Shown here piece by piece: positions 1 through 12,467 of a stretch of 62,657 nucleotides of DNA. Source of the stretch: Didymodactylos carnosus. Taxonomy: Eukaryota > Rotifera > Eurotatoria > Philodinida > Philodinidae. Positions within the stretch are counted from its first letter, which is position 1; every line of letters starts with the position of its first letter. Made by a program: the position numbers and the translations under genes. The stretch lies in contig CAJNOQ010000180.1 of assembly GCA_905250885.1 (NCBI GenBank), positions 1 to 62,657 of the forward strand, in the 5' to 3' direction. Under the pieces are notes generated by a model. The model ran no database searches and was not told the DNA's origin. It saw only the letters and a program-made list of their open reading frames with translations.

Positions 1-587
1 TTGCAGAAAAGAATGGAAATGAAGACTTATATAACTCTTAGATAAATTAAATATATTTGATTTAATAAAATCGTTTTCTCCTAGTTTATTTTACAGACAG
101 TGCCACATAAGTGCATTTGCTATTTATTAGCTAATGCTTCATTGCTTCATTCCAAGAGATTACGTACTAATTTTTATAAATTAAAGTTGTGAAAAATAAT
201 TATAAAACATGTGTAGCTTTTTTTGCTGCTATGGGACTCAAAGAGTTAATTAGTTTTTTATTATGCTTGTTTATACTGAATTTTGTATTAGACGAGTGCG
301 GCACTGATCAGTACCACGTTGACATGCCAAAACGATGCAGTATTGCCTCGGCAATTCTCTGATGAGAAGGAAAATATGAAGTCTTCGAAATATTAGAAGT
401 GTACTGTGGTGTTCATATATAATAGACAGAAATTGACAAAACAAAATGTGATTGAAAACAAAACTTCGGCACTGGTGCGCACAGGTGCGAGATTTTTATA
501 TTCTTTCTGACACGGGTGCCCAGAAAAAAAATTATGCGACACCGTTGCGCATCCGTGTATAACCAGTACCGATAAAATATTTTTTTG

Positions 588-912
588 AAGGATAGTTATT
601 GAAAACCAGTCAGAATAATGAGAGGAAAAACATCCTCGTGATTGACAGGAGGCCGTTCACGAAAAAGCGACGACATCTCTCTCAGGACTACAGAAAAACT
701 GTGCTTAGCTTTTTTTCTTTCTGCAACAGTGGATGTTTCAGCCATCTCTTTGAATATTTTCTCTCTCGTTGTTAAAAAGATTTTTCTATTTTTCTCTCTT
801 TTGATTGGCTTATCCTTATCCATGTAATATCTGACACCCATTTTTCCGGATTTTGTGCGCATACGGACATACAGACAACCTTTTTGTAAGACCCTAGACA
901 AAAGTCAAGAGA
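588..912. repeat. Dispersed repeat, copy 1 (no MITE insert)
   Basis: Bases about 740-912 match 56179-56460 over most of their length: both contain 'tctttgaatattttct', 'gattggcttatcc', 'gccatttttcc'-like and 'gtaagacc...gtcaagagaataa' blocks in the same order. Bases about 588-642 match a second block at 56565-56622 ('gtagttattaa.aaccagtca', 'atcctcgtgatt'). The two blocks lie in opposite order in the two places. The distant copy carries an extra 118 bp absent here, so this copy serves as an empty-site reference. No protein function is claimed although both copies have a similar minus-strand open frame. Confidence 0.65.
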
Positions 913-1757
913 ATAATTTCTATCATGATCAGTTTTTGCAAAAAGATTTATATTGATTTAACGCTAATCGGAAATTCCCTATATTTATTTGGAAAAAATA
1001 AAAGAAATTACTTCTAGTTCACTACTTTTCTAGTTTAAAGAAGAAAGACGGTAGCGGAAAATGCTCAAAACTAGGTATTCATAAAGGTCAATCTGTAAAC
1101 GCTACAATCGTCGTAAAATTTTCAAATTCCACGTTGATAGTGGAGATTTATGGATAAAATTTATGGATGCCTTGTTTTAACCGCGGAAAGTACGAAAGAA
1201 AGTAATCAATAATTGATGAATCGATGTCCTATCGTTTGGATTAGACGCACTTAGTACTTGTAAATACAAACACTGATTGAAAGCAAAGTGTACTCGTACA
1301 TTTTATTTCAGAAGCCGGTAGAAGATCGTTTCAATTCGACTAATTCAATTCAAGCCGAACAATTAAAAGGAGCAAAACACTGAGAAAGATATCGTAGATG
1401 ACTGGACTGATAAAAAAAATTAACAAAACTAGTTATATGTTTAGTCGTATGTTCAAATTAGAAAGCTTTAACGGGTTCAACAGAAGATTATCATCTTGAT
1501 CACTCAGTGCAGACACGGGATGATGTCATCATCTTCTCTAACGAACACAACAAAGGACATCTCACATATAATATGCTTCATGCCACCGGTCTGTCTGATG
1601 ACCAAAGATCAGCTCGTTTTCTTTCCTTCCACTGATGACTCTATATTTCGGAATCTGTTGTATTGTCGAGAAAAGAAGGTCATTAATTATTCATGCTTTT
1701 TCATTTTTCTCGTTTGAACAAAAGGTAGTATATTCGAGGACTGAAGCAGAAGGAAGT

Positions 1758-2098
1758 CTGAAGCCTGGTTATCAGAAAAACTTAAATTTTGCTTAAGTAG
1801 AAAATTTGACTTCACTAAGATTTTTGTGCTAAGTGAGTTTATCGAAAGCATCTTAACTTCAATGGCCTCTCGACCATCCTTAAATTTTCACTTATTTTTT
1901 AAGTGACGAATTATTTATAATTTGTACCTTCTTTATACTACATGTTTTCGTAGTTAGAGCCACAATAATTCGATAGAAAATAATTTTGTTTAAAAAATTT
2001 CATCAAAATAATCATAATAATAATAAGTTTGTTAAAATATAAGTGGTTTTTACTGCATGACCTCTGTTTAACTTAAGTTTTTTTGAGAAACAGGCTCC
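1758..2098. repeat. Imperfect terminal inverted repeat element (MITE-like)
   Basis: About 35 bp at 1758-1792 ('agcctggttatcagaaaaac') is the imperfect reverse complement of 2063-2098 ('gtttttttgagaaacaggct'). The enclosed 270 bp is non-coding and AT-rich. No convincing target-site duplication is visible, so the class is open. Confidence 0.4.
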
Positions 2099-3281
2099 TG
2101 GCGACAAACCTGTTATTCATCATTTATAACCTATAGGAAGAAACAATATAAAACCATGTACGAGGGTTGTCAACCGGTCCGCTTCTTTTTGGACATGGTC
2201 CGCTTTTTGGACTTTTGTCCACAAAGTGTCTGCTATCGGCTTTTGATCCGTTTTTCAGTCATTTTAAAAAATCGTATTTAAACAGTACTGTACTTTGTTT
2301 TTTAGTCAAAATATCTTCGCGATGACTCATCCGAAGAAGTTCTTGTCCTGTTTAACTTTGAATAGATGGTAGCGATCTTAACAGCAACAGCTGTTAAGGT
2401 CGCTGAAATTATACTTTTTCACTGATTGTATATCTATCGGTGAAAAAGTATAATTTTAAAAGACAACGTGTAGGATAAACATCTATACTTTTTTTTTAAT
2501 GTTATAAAAAATTAATTTGTTTTGTACTGCTATGTGAATTTTTTTCTCTCTTGTGTGAAAAAATGGGTGTGACTAGCAAAAGAAACAAAATACACTTGAA
2601 ATATAAAAAAATATTATCCACTTTTACAAAACGATTTTCCGCTTTTTAGACCTTTAGAGATAGCATCCCTGGTCGCTATCTCATTTTTTAAAAAAATTTT
2701 CTTCGGACATAGTGATTCAGTTTTCTAATATTCTTTTATATTAAACTTTTTTCATTGCTGAATACGTTCTGAGCTAGATTCTTTGCTCTTCTATCTAGCT
2801 TCAAAAGTAAATTTCTGGCGAACAAGCAACGAACGACTGCAAGTGTTAGTCTCTCTCTTTCTGTTATCGTTAAGGTCCGTTCGACTGCATTGACAGTTGA
2901 GTATAATTTGTTCTGTTTTTTTGTTTTACTTGTTCTCTCTTTTCATCTACTAATGTAGGATACAAATGAATCCATCAGCAAAAAAACTAACAGGCGAGCC
3001 TTGCTTAATAACCTTTGTTGTTCTTTGCTGTTTTTCTTTTTCTATTATTTACTATATTTTCTTGCAATACAAAAGAAAATATAAAATGGAGCCTATCCCA
3101 ATCTTTTTTGCAGTTTTGGGAATATGACAAGTGTCAATTACAATAAAGAAAAAGTTGTATGGCTACTTCATACAAGAAGACTATTGACAAGTGCTAAATA
3201 GTCTGTTTTGTATGATGAATCATTTATTCTAGATAATTGATTTCTCTATCAGTATAATAAAATTAATTCTCTATGCCCGGG

Positions 3282-6200
3282 ATGGGTTGTTGTATATCGA
3301 CTGATGATCCATCGAGAAGAGTTACGCGGATGATAGATGAAGATATTGAACGTGAACGAAAAGAATACAATAATACAAGTAAACTTTTATTATTAGGTAA
3401 GAAAAATAAACAATTTTTTCGAGACCAAAGAAGTTGATTCTTTCGCACACAGTAGCTAAGTATTAAGTAGAACAGACGATAGCTAATGTGTATATGTTAT
3501 TTCAGTTAAATTGGTCTATTACAATTACAAAACGTATGTGAACTTGATAGACTCAACAATAACTATTATTGCTTTGCTTATCTCGGTATTGCACAATTAG
3601 ATACAAATCAGGAGCGTAGTCAGAAATGTTTCAAGAGAGTGGTGTAGTCTCACTAGTCACAAATTTTTTTTCTCTTTGATATCTTTCGTTTGAGAGGAGA
3701 CCGATCTCCTCCCATAATCCTGACTACTCTCCTGATACAAATTTACACATGAAGTTCTTTTGTGCTTGATGTTCGTAGTCGAAATTGTTTTACACTCGAA
3801 ATTTATAAATAATTTCTACAAAGTTCTCTTTCTGTATATGTGATTTCGGGTCATCTCTCGCTCTCATTTTAATTTTGAAAAGAGAAATTATAGACATATC
3901 AAGTTCAACTGTACGGTCTATTTATGAAAATTACCATTCAACTCTGCCTTCTACTTAGCTGCAGTGAGTACACAGTAGATGGAAAACATGTTTCTTTTGT
4001 ATGTCCTGTACATAGAGCTTTTTGTTGTGGCTACTGTAACAGTGTAACCTAGAACGCAGAAGATTTTATATGGGAACATTAAAACACGTTTAAGTAGATG
4101 AATTATTGGTCTATCCAGAGGTACAAAATCTACATGAAAAACGTTTCCCAACACATAGTAGCGCCAGAACATTATTTTCTATAGTTATTTTACAATAAAA
4201 ATGCTATTTTTTCCCGACAAAACTGGTATATTCTACACCTTTGGATGGATTAATTACTTTTCATCTACAACTTAAATTTAGTGTTTAGTACTGCAAACAG
4301 ATTATTTCACTTTTTTAATTAATTTTAAAATATCTGTCTGCCATTTATACATTATTTTGCATTAAAATTGCCATATTACAGTGAATGCTGTGTTATACTT
4401 ATTCTAAGACGAAATCTGTAAATTTCAATTGATGCTGCTCATATTGTATTCTCTTTTTCTTTCCTTTTAAAGGTGCTGGTGAATCGGGCAAATCTACCAT
4501 TGTGAAGCAAATGAAGTAAGAATATAGATTTTATTTAAAAATTTAATCGAAACTAATTGTTTCTTTATGTTATGTTTATTCTTAGAATTATTCATGACAA
4601 TGGTTATACACCAGATGAATGTTTACGTTATCGATCAATAGTTTTTTCTAATACCGTCCAATCAATTTTGGCAATCATTCGTGCTATGGAACAGTTACAA
4701 ATTTCATTCGAAAATCCAGACAGACTGGTATGTATGTTTAGTGTCGAGTAATTGAGGGCTGGGAGGTGGTCAGAAATTTGTCTCGACATCTGCCAGCTTA
4801 CATATAAGGCTACAGCTCTCATTTTAGTTTATTATACTTTCGTACTTTTATATGTCACCCTTTTAGTTACTTAAGTCTTCTACTGCCTTTACTTTTCTAT
4901 GCAATTGATGACTCTTTAGAATGGAAATACTTTTCGTGCTCACTCGCATCCCCAGCTCACTCTCCTATGTATAGTCAAAATGTTATTGACTACGATTTGT
5001 ATCTTACAAAGCGACTAAAGGAAGTAAAAGACTAAAAGGATTAAAATAAATAAAAAAGCTAAAAGATATATTCAATCATCCATCAGTATAACTTTTTCAT
5101 TGCTAAAAATATCTTGGGACAAACTTTTTACCTTCTCCGATCTCTGAAATAAATTGTTCAATCATATCATTACTGCAGAAGCTTTTATTTATAGAAAGAT
5201 GTTGAACTTGTTGTACAACAATCTAATATTGTTGAAACATGTGATTCAATACCAGAAGAATTGGCATCAGCTATGAAAATGTTATGGATTGATCAAGGTT
5301 TACAAACTTGTTTTCATCGTTCAAGAGAATATCAGTTGAATGATTCTGCTGCATAGTACGTTAAATTACTAATCCATTTAAAAACAAAATTTAGGTCTTA
5401 TTAAAAAATGTCTCTGTCATGAAGGATATGCTACGTCTAATCTACGTTTGACTAACAGTTTACTAAAAGACATTAATTTATATAAATCTTTATTTTTGTT
5501 TTTTTTTAAGTTATTTAAATGATCTTGAACGACTATCTCAATCTGATTATAAGCCCACACAACAAGATGTTTTACGTACACGTGTAAAAACCACTGGCAT
5601 AGTTGAAACATCGTTTGAACTAAAAAAGCATCGATTCAGGTAATTTCTAAACTTTCTATATACTTGTATTGTATCGTTATTTATGTTTTTGAAGAATTGT
5701 TGATGTTGGTGGACAACGAAATGAACGAAAAAAATGGATACATTGTTTCGAAGGAGTGACAGCAGTTATTTTTTGGTACATAAATCACATTTTTCGCTAT
5801 TCGTCAATTTCATGTTTTTTTTGCAAAATTTTCAGTGTCGCATTGAGTGAATATGATTTAACGTTGGCTGAAGATGGAACTGTGGTAAATTAGCCTCACA
5901 GAATGCAACCAGTAGGCATATCACTAGAATGTATTTTTTTTTGCTTAGAATCGAATGGTGGAGAGTCTTCAATTATTTAAATCAATTGTGAATAATCGTT
6001 GGTTTAAACAGGCTGGAATGATTTTATTTTTAAATAAAAAGGATTTATATGCTGAAAAATTAAGGTTTTCTCCTTTGACAGTGTGCTTTCCTGAATACAC
6101 GGGTATGTAATCACATTGTTTCTTTTTTTTTTACGATATTCAATATGTATTTTCTTTCTAGGGCCTAATACTTATGAGCAAACGATTGCTTATATTCAAG

Positions 6201-6423
6201 AACAATTTGAAAGACAAGATCGACGAGAAAAAATCAATGGACATTCACGAGAAATCTATACACATATTACATGTGCAACAGGTACGCTAGTTCTTTCCTC
6301 ATAATTCTTTCTGGTAAAGATGATTTTTTTCTTTTTACAGATACTGAAGCAATGTCGTTTGTATTTGCTGCTATATCAGATATGATAATTCAGATGAATT
6401 TAGTAGCAGCAGGAATATTCTAA
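3282..6423 (+). CDS. Heterotrimeric G protein alpha subunit, Gi/o-like
   Basis: Membrane-bound GTPase that couples seven-helix receptors to effectors. Ten exons: 3282-3396, 4473-4515, 4586-4727, 5195-5355, 5511-5639, 5695-5775, 5836-5884, 5949-6102, 6162-6281, 6341-6423; phases agree throughout and give 358 aa (family about 350-360). Visible motifs: N-terminal MGCC (Gly2 myristoylation, Cys3/4 palmitoylation); P-loop GAGESGKST (39-47); switch I RVKTTG with Arg178; switch II DVGGQ with Gln204; NKKD (269-272); TCAT (328-331). Numbering at Arg178, Gln204 and NKKD equals mammalian Gi1, and the stretch between NKKD and the C-terminus reads like Gi/o. The tail ends AAGIF, lacking the Cys at position -4 found in most Gi/o proteins. 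A pyrimidine-rich AG at 3241-3252 precedes the ATG by 29 nt. The first intron (1.08 kb) is long for this window. Class assignment within Gi/o is uncertain. Confidence 0.95.
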
Positions 6424-7908
6424 ATGATTTTTATCGTTACTGGACATTTTTTTATATTATTCTTGTTTGTATATTTTGTTAACTTTTCTAAATTTAAATT
6501 CTTTGCTCAGCACAAGAATGTAAACGGCAATGATAATCGTTAATGTTGTTGTTTTTACTATAGTTATTTATTTTTTTTCTCTTTTTTGATGAATATTTTC
6601 TTTTTGTTACAAATTTATCAATTGCAGTGCTTCTTTCTTAAACTTTTGTTATCTGTTTGTTTTTTAATCAATAGAATAAAAGATAGTTTTTTTTCTGGAT
6701 TACAAGTGCAAATAAGAAATGCATCTTTTTTTCTCATATGGCTGAATGTGATAGGGCTTCATCTGGCGCCATAGATTCCAATTTTTCAATTGCATTGTTC
6801 AATGAAGACATCCTCTACTTGGTACTAATACATGTATTTCAGCTAGGACTATCATTTTCACTTTATCAGGGATGTTCCTTACTTGGTGAAGGGAAAGTTT
6901 TTTTCAGTATTCGATCCAAAGCTCTTTTTCCATTGCAAAACTAGAAAAAATTTTTATTGAATAAAAGCTAACATGAAACTGGCATTGAGCAAAAAACTTC
7001 GGAAAGGGGACGAAAAGTAATAAGTCTAGTTGCAGTTCTCCTATGTGACAATTGATGAAACAAAAAACGGTGGTAAAAGTTGTTTGGTCGTATACATTCG
7101 CGGTGGAGTACTTCCTGAGTGTTTTAAATTTTTTGTAAATACCACTGAATGGCGTTTTTTTCGTTGATTCTGATTTCATAATTTACTTTTCACATATTCC
7201 ATTCTAATCATTCATCGTTGTTGTTTTTTTTCACTTATTAAGAGCTATTGCACGAGTGCTACATACATTCTAAGAAAAAGCCGCTCAATTTAACTTTTGT
7301 CGGATTTATATCCGACTTTTGAGCTGAAACTTGTACTGTAGTTCTTGTACTGTAGTTCTTAGGATACCGTCATTTACTCAGAAAATAATTTATTCTCTGT
7401 AGGACTATTATTCATTATAGGTATATGAATCCAAATATGTGAATCCCCGCTTTTAAACACAGTTTGATGATTACTGTAATTTTTTACTTTTGTTTGATAA
7501 AAATAAAAAAAGTTAAAGAGATAAAACAACTTGAACAATATAGAAAAAAACCTGGGATATCTCAAATCATGGATAAAAGAAAAGTATCACTTGTACAGAA
7601 AAGAAAACGCTAAAATGTATTGCATAACTATTAATAATTTTTGCAAATAAAAAGTATGAATCGTGTGTGCTGATGCTTCTCCGTTAAAGCTCTTGATTTA
7701 TGAAAATAAACGGCAAACGAACATACCATTGAACCTCTCAAGTGTCTGCATGAAACATACCATGGAATGTTAACGGGAAAACAGCAATTCACAAAGTGAC
7801 TTCACTTTTCCCAAAAACTATCCAACTAATATTTTTAAAATGTTCATTTTATCCAATACATATGACGTTAGCTACTATATAATTTATATATTTTCGTTAA
7901 GAACTAAC
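6424..7908. other. Gap between convergent genes
   Basis: Lies between the 3' ends of the G-alpha (+) and C7orf25-like (-) genes, so it must contain both 3' UTRs and polyadenylation signals. It is T-rich on the left half. A 'tgtactgtagttct' word is duplicated in tandem at about 7332-7360. I saw no further gene. Confidence 0.5.
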
Positions 7909-9690
7909 TCATTTTGTTGTCTCTTCCATTTTTCGGTGTGATTGTTTTGCGATGAAATCTTTTACAGTTGGGTTTTTTTGTAAAAATCTGTCTAATGTCA
8001 AAGGTAGTGCATCGTGATAATAAACAGCAAAATGAATACCCTGAAAGAACGATTAAAGTTAGTCTAACAATATTCTCAATCGGGAAATCAGTGTCTTCAT
8101 TTCCAGTACACACTTAAAAGAAAAATTTCACCTGTTCACTTGCGGCGCGCACAAATCCTCGATTTGCTGTCATTGTTATTGCTTTTATAGTATCACCACT
8201 TCCAAAAATTACTTTTGTTCTAAAACAGAGAAGTATATATTGAATGAAATGGCAAACAAGATCTGGGCTGTTTGATGGTATTACTTAGGTTTTATTTTAA
8301 CACTCTCTTGTAATGCCATGGCACGTTCAGATGGACAATCGGGCATAAGAGTCATCTAAATACAATAAAAACATCTTAATCGAAAGAAAAGGGTGTTTTG
8401 ACGGATAAAACGAACATTTTCTAGCAATTCTTTAGCACGTATCTTCTCATTTTCGCCTCCTATTGATTGTATAATATCATTAAATTCGTCATAGGCTGTT
8501 TGACATACGTATAATTCTTTTCCTGAAACACATAAATATTGTTGACTTACTCATTCGTGAATTTCTCTAAACAATACCTTTCATGTAATCTTCTAATAAT
8601 GGTAATAAAAGCTGACATCGTTCTAATTCAGCAGGTACTTCTAACCAATAACTTTGACACTTATGTATATGACTATCAGCTGTCAATTCCGACGCCAAAG
8701 ATATCAATGTACTAACATCAAGATTGAGTTTTATTGTAGATGTTTCGTTCAATTGAAGTGTAGATGATGATGAATTTAAATCAACAATAGGATCGATAAT
8801 TTCTTCTTCTTCTACTTCATGTTCTTGTTCATCGTCACTACAGTCGTCATCCATCATTTGTAATCTTCTTTCAATTTCATCACTTACATCCACTATTGAT
8901 CCCTAAAATTTATTTTATGATTTCAATTCAAATTTTGAATTTATTTTCTTACTTTAATTGTGATGCCATTATTTGTTAAGAACTCTGCTAATGGCACTGT
9001 TACACCCTGAACAAAATAAAAGATAATTTCCGGTATTTTATAGTTAATCGGATTGTCTTTTGCCGTTTCAAGATACTGTTTCATGGGACTAATAATACTT
9101 CGCATACCGTAAAGACCATTGCCTTAAAAAAGAAATAAGACTTGATCATGCATACATTTGAGTCTTTACAACAGCTTACCACGCCAGATGAGATGTAACG
9201 CTTGAGCATTGCGTGAAATGACTTTCATCCATGATCGAGATTCATTGTACAAAATATCACATATAAGGAGTTGATTTTTACGATTTTTAAATGGCACTAA
9301 AATCTATTGACATTTATATAGACATGCTAGTCTATTCAAGAACAACTAAAATAAAAATACTTACACCATCAACTTCATTAATTCCAATTTCTTCAACTTG
9401 TTCAATAATTGATTTTAAATGTGTCAAATTTGAACTTCTCATGTAATTTTCATTTACAACACGTCTTCCATCACGAAGCTAAACAATGAAAATATATATT
9501 CATGATTTTAAATTATAATTATTTGTATACGTACAGATTTGAGAAATTTTTTTTCAGCTTGAAATTTTCGTTCTAATTTTGGCATTCCAGGTACTGACTG
9601 AAATGTCTGACATTTATCTATACAAGTATGAACTTCAGAAATAAATTTGTCTAACTGAATACTAATCGTATCGTTATTACTATCAACCAT
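7909..9690 (-). CDS. C7orf25: UPF0415 / DUF1308 family protein, C7orf25 homologue
   Basis: Nine exons, in transcript order: 9535-9690, 9367-9478, 9180-9296, 8953-9122, 8578-8902, 8416-8522, 8285-8355, 8132-8219, 7909-8040; 425 aa against about 421 aa in human. Conserved family blocks appear in order: NLTHLK in exon 2, a QALHLIWRGNGLYG segment across the exon 3/4 join, PEIIFYF and PLAEFL in exon 4, PSERAM in exon 7, and FGSGDTIKAITMTANRGFVR in exon 8, close to the vertebrate sequence. Exon 5 carries an acidic insert (DDDCSDDEQE...EEEE) typical of a variable loop. The molecular role of the family is not established; the C-terminal DUF1308 region has been described as PIN-like, which I cannot confirm here. 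The ATG sits directly after a TTTTAG acceptor-like site (9691-9700). The donor after exon 6 is the weak GTTCGT, the least certain join. Confidence 0.93.
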
Positions 9691-11263
9691 CTAAAATAAA
9701 GAGAAATCATACATATTTTCATCGTCCCAAAGAATTAAGAAAGATAACATGAATTCGAATGTGTTTAATCAAATTTTGTTTTTAAATAAACAGAGAGTGT
9801 AACAAAATTATAATATAAACATATTTGTGGTTTGTCTGGGTATTTTTCATTTCGCTATTAATTTTTCTAATATTCCATTGACTGTTAAGGAATTAATCAC
9901 CAATAAGGTGTATGCCGTATAACTCAACTGAATAAAAAATTATATCTTTCGACTGGCTGCAGAGTTGTAATTGTTAAGAATGAATGGCAAGCCTTTTTAT
10001 TCCGTTCTGATGAGACTTTGTTCCGTTCTGAAACAACTGGCAGAAAGACCGTTCTAAAGAAAGTTTTTATATTCTTGAAATACTTTGAACAAAATCAGTC
10101 TCTCATCATCAAAAACGTGTTCAGGGTTCGGCTACTTCGTTCGTCTGAACATTTTTAACAAATTCGAATACTCGAGCATGTTCACAACATCTCAGCTTTG
10201 ATTGTAGCTGTGTTCAAATATCTCGAAGTTTTTCGTTGGGTATCACACGAGCAAAAACGGAAGTAGAATGAGATAAAAATTATTGGAATATCCAGAAAAG
10301 GCCGTTTTCACAGATAAAATTTAGAGCGGGCGCTAGAACGATTATCCTGACAGCGATAAAAAAGAACAAGAAACAATCGGTCGAACGATCGTTCCGTTCC
10401 GGTAAAAGACTTTTAGAACAGTCCCTGTAAAAAAAAGTTTTTATTGGCGTTTGTTGTGTACAGGTATGTACCAGTGCCAAAGGATTCTTTTTGATGCCAG
10501 TGTGTATCCGTGCTAGCATAAAATATGCTTTATGTGCACTTATTTGTTTGGCACTAATGTCAATCAATGACCTATGATGCCATTGGAAGTGCCGCACTGA
10601 AAATTTTTTTGTAGGATACTGTCATTGTTCTGAGAGTTTTTGAACGATTACATCTATGACTGGCTTTACAACGAAATATTCATCGTTCTCGAGCCTTTTT
10701 TGAGAGTCAGATAGGAGATTTAATCAGGCACAATATCTCGAAACAAAAAACCAGGTAGTGTACATTCTGATCTAAAATTTCAGTGCAGTGTGTATAGAGT
10801 GTTCGAAATTCTCTCATATAATATAAACACTTCAAATATTCAGATGGTACAGAGGCGGCTCACTTTATTTCAAAAATAATCTCAATATTAGGACAAGTAT
10901 AATATGATACATTTAACTAAGCATTCATCATCTGAGCACTTTAAAAATAAACACTTTTTTTTATAGTGAGGAAAAACTCTTATCCAATTTTAGTTCATAT
11001 GACAATTTATTCATTCGCAAATAAGTAATATTGAGTTTTTTAGAAAACTGAAGTTTAGCTTAATCATCATATGCAAAAAAATGCAGAATAAGAAAAATTT
11101 TCTGAATTCACCTGTACTCTTGTTTGCGTGATATTCAAAATATACTTTGTACGTGTGATAAACGCGTGTTAAAAAAAAGAACAATAATAATCATGACAAT
11201 AATTTTTAAAAGTATTTGTACTATAAATTTTGAAGAAACCAATATTGTCATTACAGAATCAAA
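9691..11263. other. Divergent intergenic region (C7orf25-like / ATP-grasp)
   Basis: Contains the 5' sides of two divergently transcribed genes. Around 10000-10420 the word 'gttccgttc' recurs in both orientations with 'gttctgaaac'-like words, suggesting an old repeat; no clean ends were found. No additional exon or RNA gene was recognised. Confidence 0.45.
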
Positions 11264-12367
11264 ATGCCTTCAACAAACGATCATTATGATGAAGAGAAAA
11301 CAGTCTACATCATTCATGAAAATGATTTATGGATACCTCCATTTTGCGAAGCGTTTGATCAATTGGGTTTAAAGTACGTAGAATGGAATATAAATTCGTC
11401 TCATACATTTTCCATCAATAATTCACCTCCAAAGAATAGTTTATATTTTAATCGTATATCACCATCATCGCATACAAGAAATCATCGATACGCATGTGAA
11501 TATACATCCCAACTATTAGATTGGCTACGATTGCACAATTGTCGTATTATTAACGATAATCGTGCTCTTACATTAGAATTATCAAAAGTTAAACAATATG
11601 CTGAATTAAAAAAATGGAATATTAAAGTGCCCAAAACAGCTGTAGTTTGTAATGTAGATATAATGAATTCAACAACATTTGATCAAAAACAATTTATTCA
11701 AAAATTAAAAGAGGCAGCAAAAATAAATTTTTATGATGAACAAACGGGAAAATGGACACAATTTATCACTAAACATAATCGAGCTGGAAAAGGTCTTGGT
11801 GTTCATTTATTTACAAATGATGTAGAATTAGAAAAACATTTTTTAACATTATTCAATGAACTAAAAGAAAATGGAGTCAAAAATGTTGAAGAAGAATTAT
11901 CAATCGATGGCATTTATTTGTTACAACGATTTATTAAATCAAAAGAACATACGATTAACCGTGCTGAATTTATCGGTTACAAGAATATGTATGTAATTCA
12001 AGTAGATACCTTGCAAGGATTTCAATTGTGTCCAAGTGATGCATGTCGAAAACAACAACAACAAGATAAAAATTTAGTTAAACAAAGTGTTGATACAATT
12101 CAACATGGTTTCGATATTCGTGATCCAAAAACATTAACAAATAAAGAAAATGAATTAATCCAAAGTTTAGAAGGATTTTTACGTAAACATGAAATTGAAA
12201 TAGCCGGTATTGAATATATTGAAGACAGTGAAACTGATCAATTGTACGTATACGATATTAACTGTAATACAAATTATAATGTTGCGGCAGAAAAACGTTT
12301 TTATGCACAAATGCATGGTGTAGTACGATTAGGTGAATATTTTCAAAAACAATTAGAAACTTTGTAA
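11264..12367 (+). CDS. RimK-like ATP-grasp protein, candidate horizontally acquired gene
   Basis: Single uninterrupted exon of 367 aa in a neighbourhood where most genes have several exons. ATP-grasp enzymes join a carboxylate to an amine or thiol with ATP; the substrate here is unknown. Features: N-terminal YIIHEND (15-21), an SPSSHTRNHR segment (66-75), the ATP-binding strand KHNRAGKGLG (170-179), the conserved RAEFIG with QLCPSDAC (233-261), and a metal-binding DINCNTNYN near the C-terminus (331-339), all as in bacterial and fungal RimK-type 'alpha-L-glutamate ligase' annotated proteins. The start was chosen because the conserved YIIHEN block follows closely. An acceptor-like 'ttacag' ends at 11256, seven nt before the ATG, as for native genes here. 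AATAAA lies just after the stop (about 12383). Codon use is as AT-rich as the neighbours, so any transfer is old. Origin is inference; the fold assignment is firm. Confidence 0.88.
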   Translation: MPSTNDHYDEEKTVYIIHENDLWIPPFCEAFDQLGLKYVEWNINSSHTFSINNSPPKNSLYFNRISPSSHTRNHRYACEYTSQLLDWLRLHNCRIINDNRALTLELSKVKQYAELKKWNIKVPKTAVVCNVDIMNSTTFDQKQFIQKLKEAAKINFYDEQTGKWTQFITKHNRAGKGLGVHLFTNDVELEKHFLTLFNELKENGVKNVEEELSIDGIYLLQRFIKSKEHTINRAEFIGYKNMYVIQVDTLQGFQLCPSDACRKQQQQDKNLVKQSVDTIQHGFDIRDPKTLTNKENELIQSLEGFLRKHEIEIAGIEYIEDSETDQLYVYDINCNTNYNVAAEKRFYAQMHGVVRLGEYFQKQLETL

Positions 12368-12467
12368 AAATTTATTTTTTCTTAATAAAACTTTATTAAA
12401 ACTGAAAATTAGTTTTCACATATATCGCTTATGAGAAAAAAGTCTAAAGTTACAAATTGTTTTTTAG

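Larger units (their letters stand above)
1..3281. other. Gene-free stretch upstream of the G-alpha gene
   Basis: No exon-like coding pattern or conserved protein motif was seen on either strand; the open frames are short and lack splice-supported extensions. The stretch holds a dispersed repeat (588-912), an imperfect inverted-repeat element (about 1758-2098) and a small hairpin at about 2406-2458, where a run reading AAATTATACTTTTTCAC is mirrored by its complement. The region around 2170-2240 and 2620-2670 repeats words such as 'ccgctttttgg' and looks like decayed repeat sequence. Confidence 0.6.

Noticed and set aside
2170..2670. Possible hAT element with AGGGTTG / CATCCCT ends
   Set aside because: Ends pair weakly and no 8-bp duplication is visible.
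6586..7179. Several open frames of 60-90 aa on both strands
   Set aside because: T-rich, no family motif, no splice-supported neighbours; lie in the 3' flank of the G-alpha gene.
10280..10597. 105-aa minus-strand open frame
   Set aside because: No recognisable domain, repeat-like local sequence, no exon partners.
11124..11372. 82-aa frame overlapping the ATP-grasp start
   Set aside because: Out of frame with the conserved ATP-grasp protein and ends within it.
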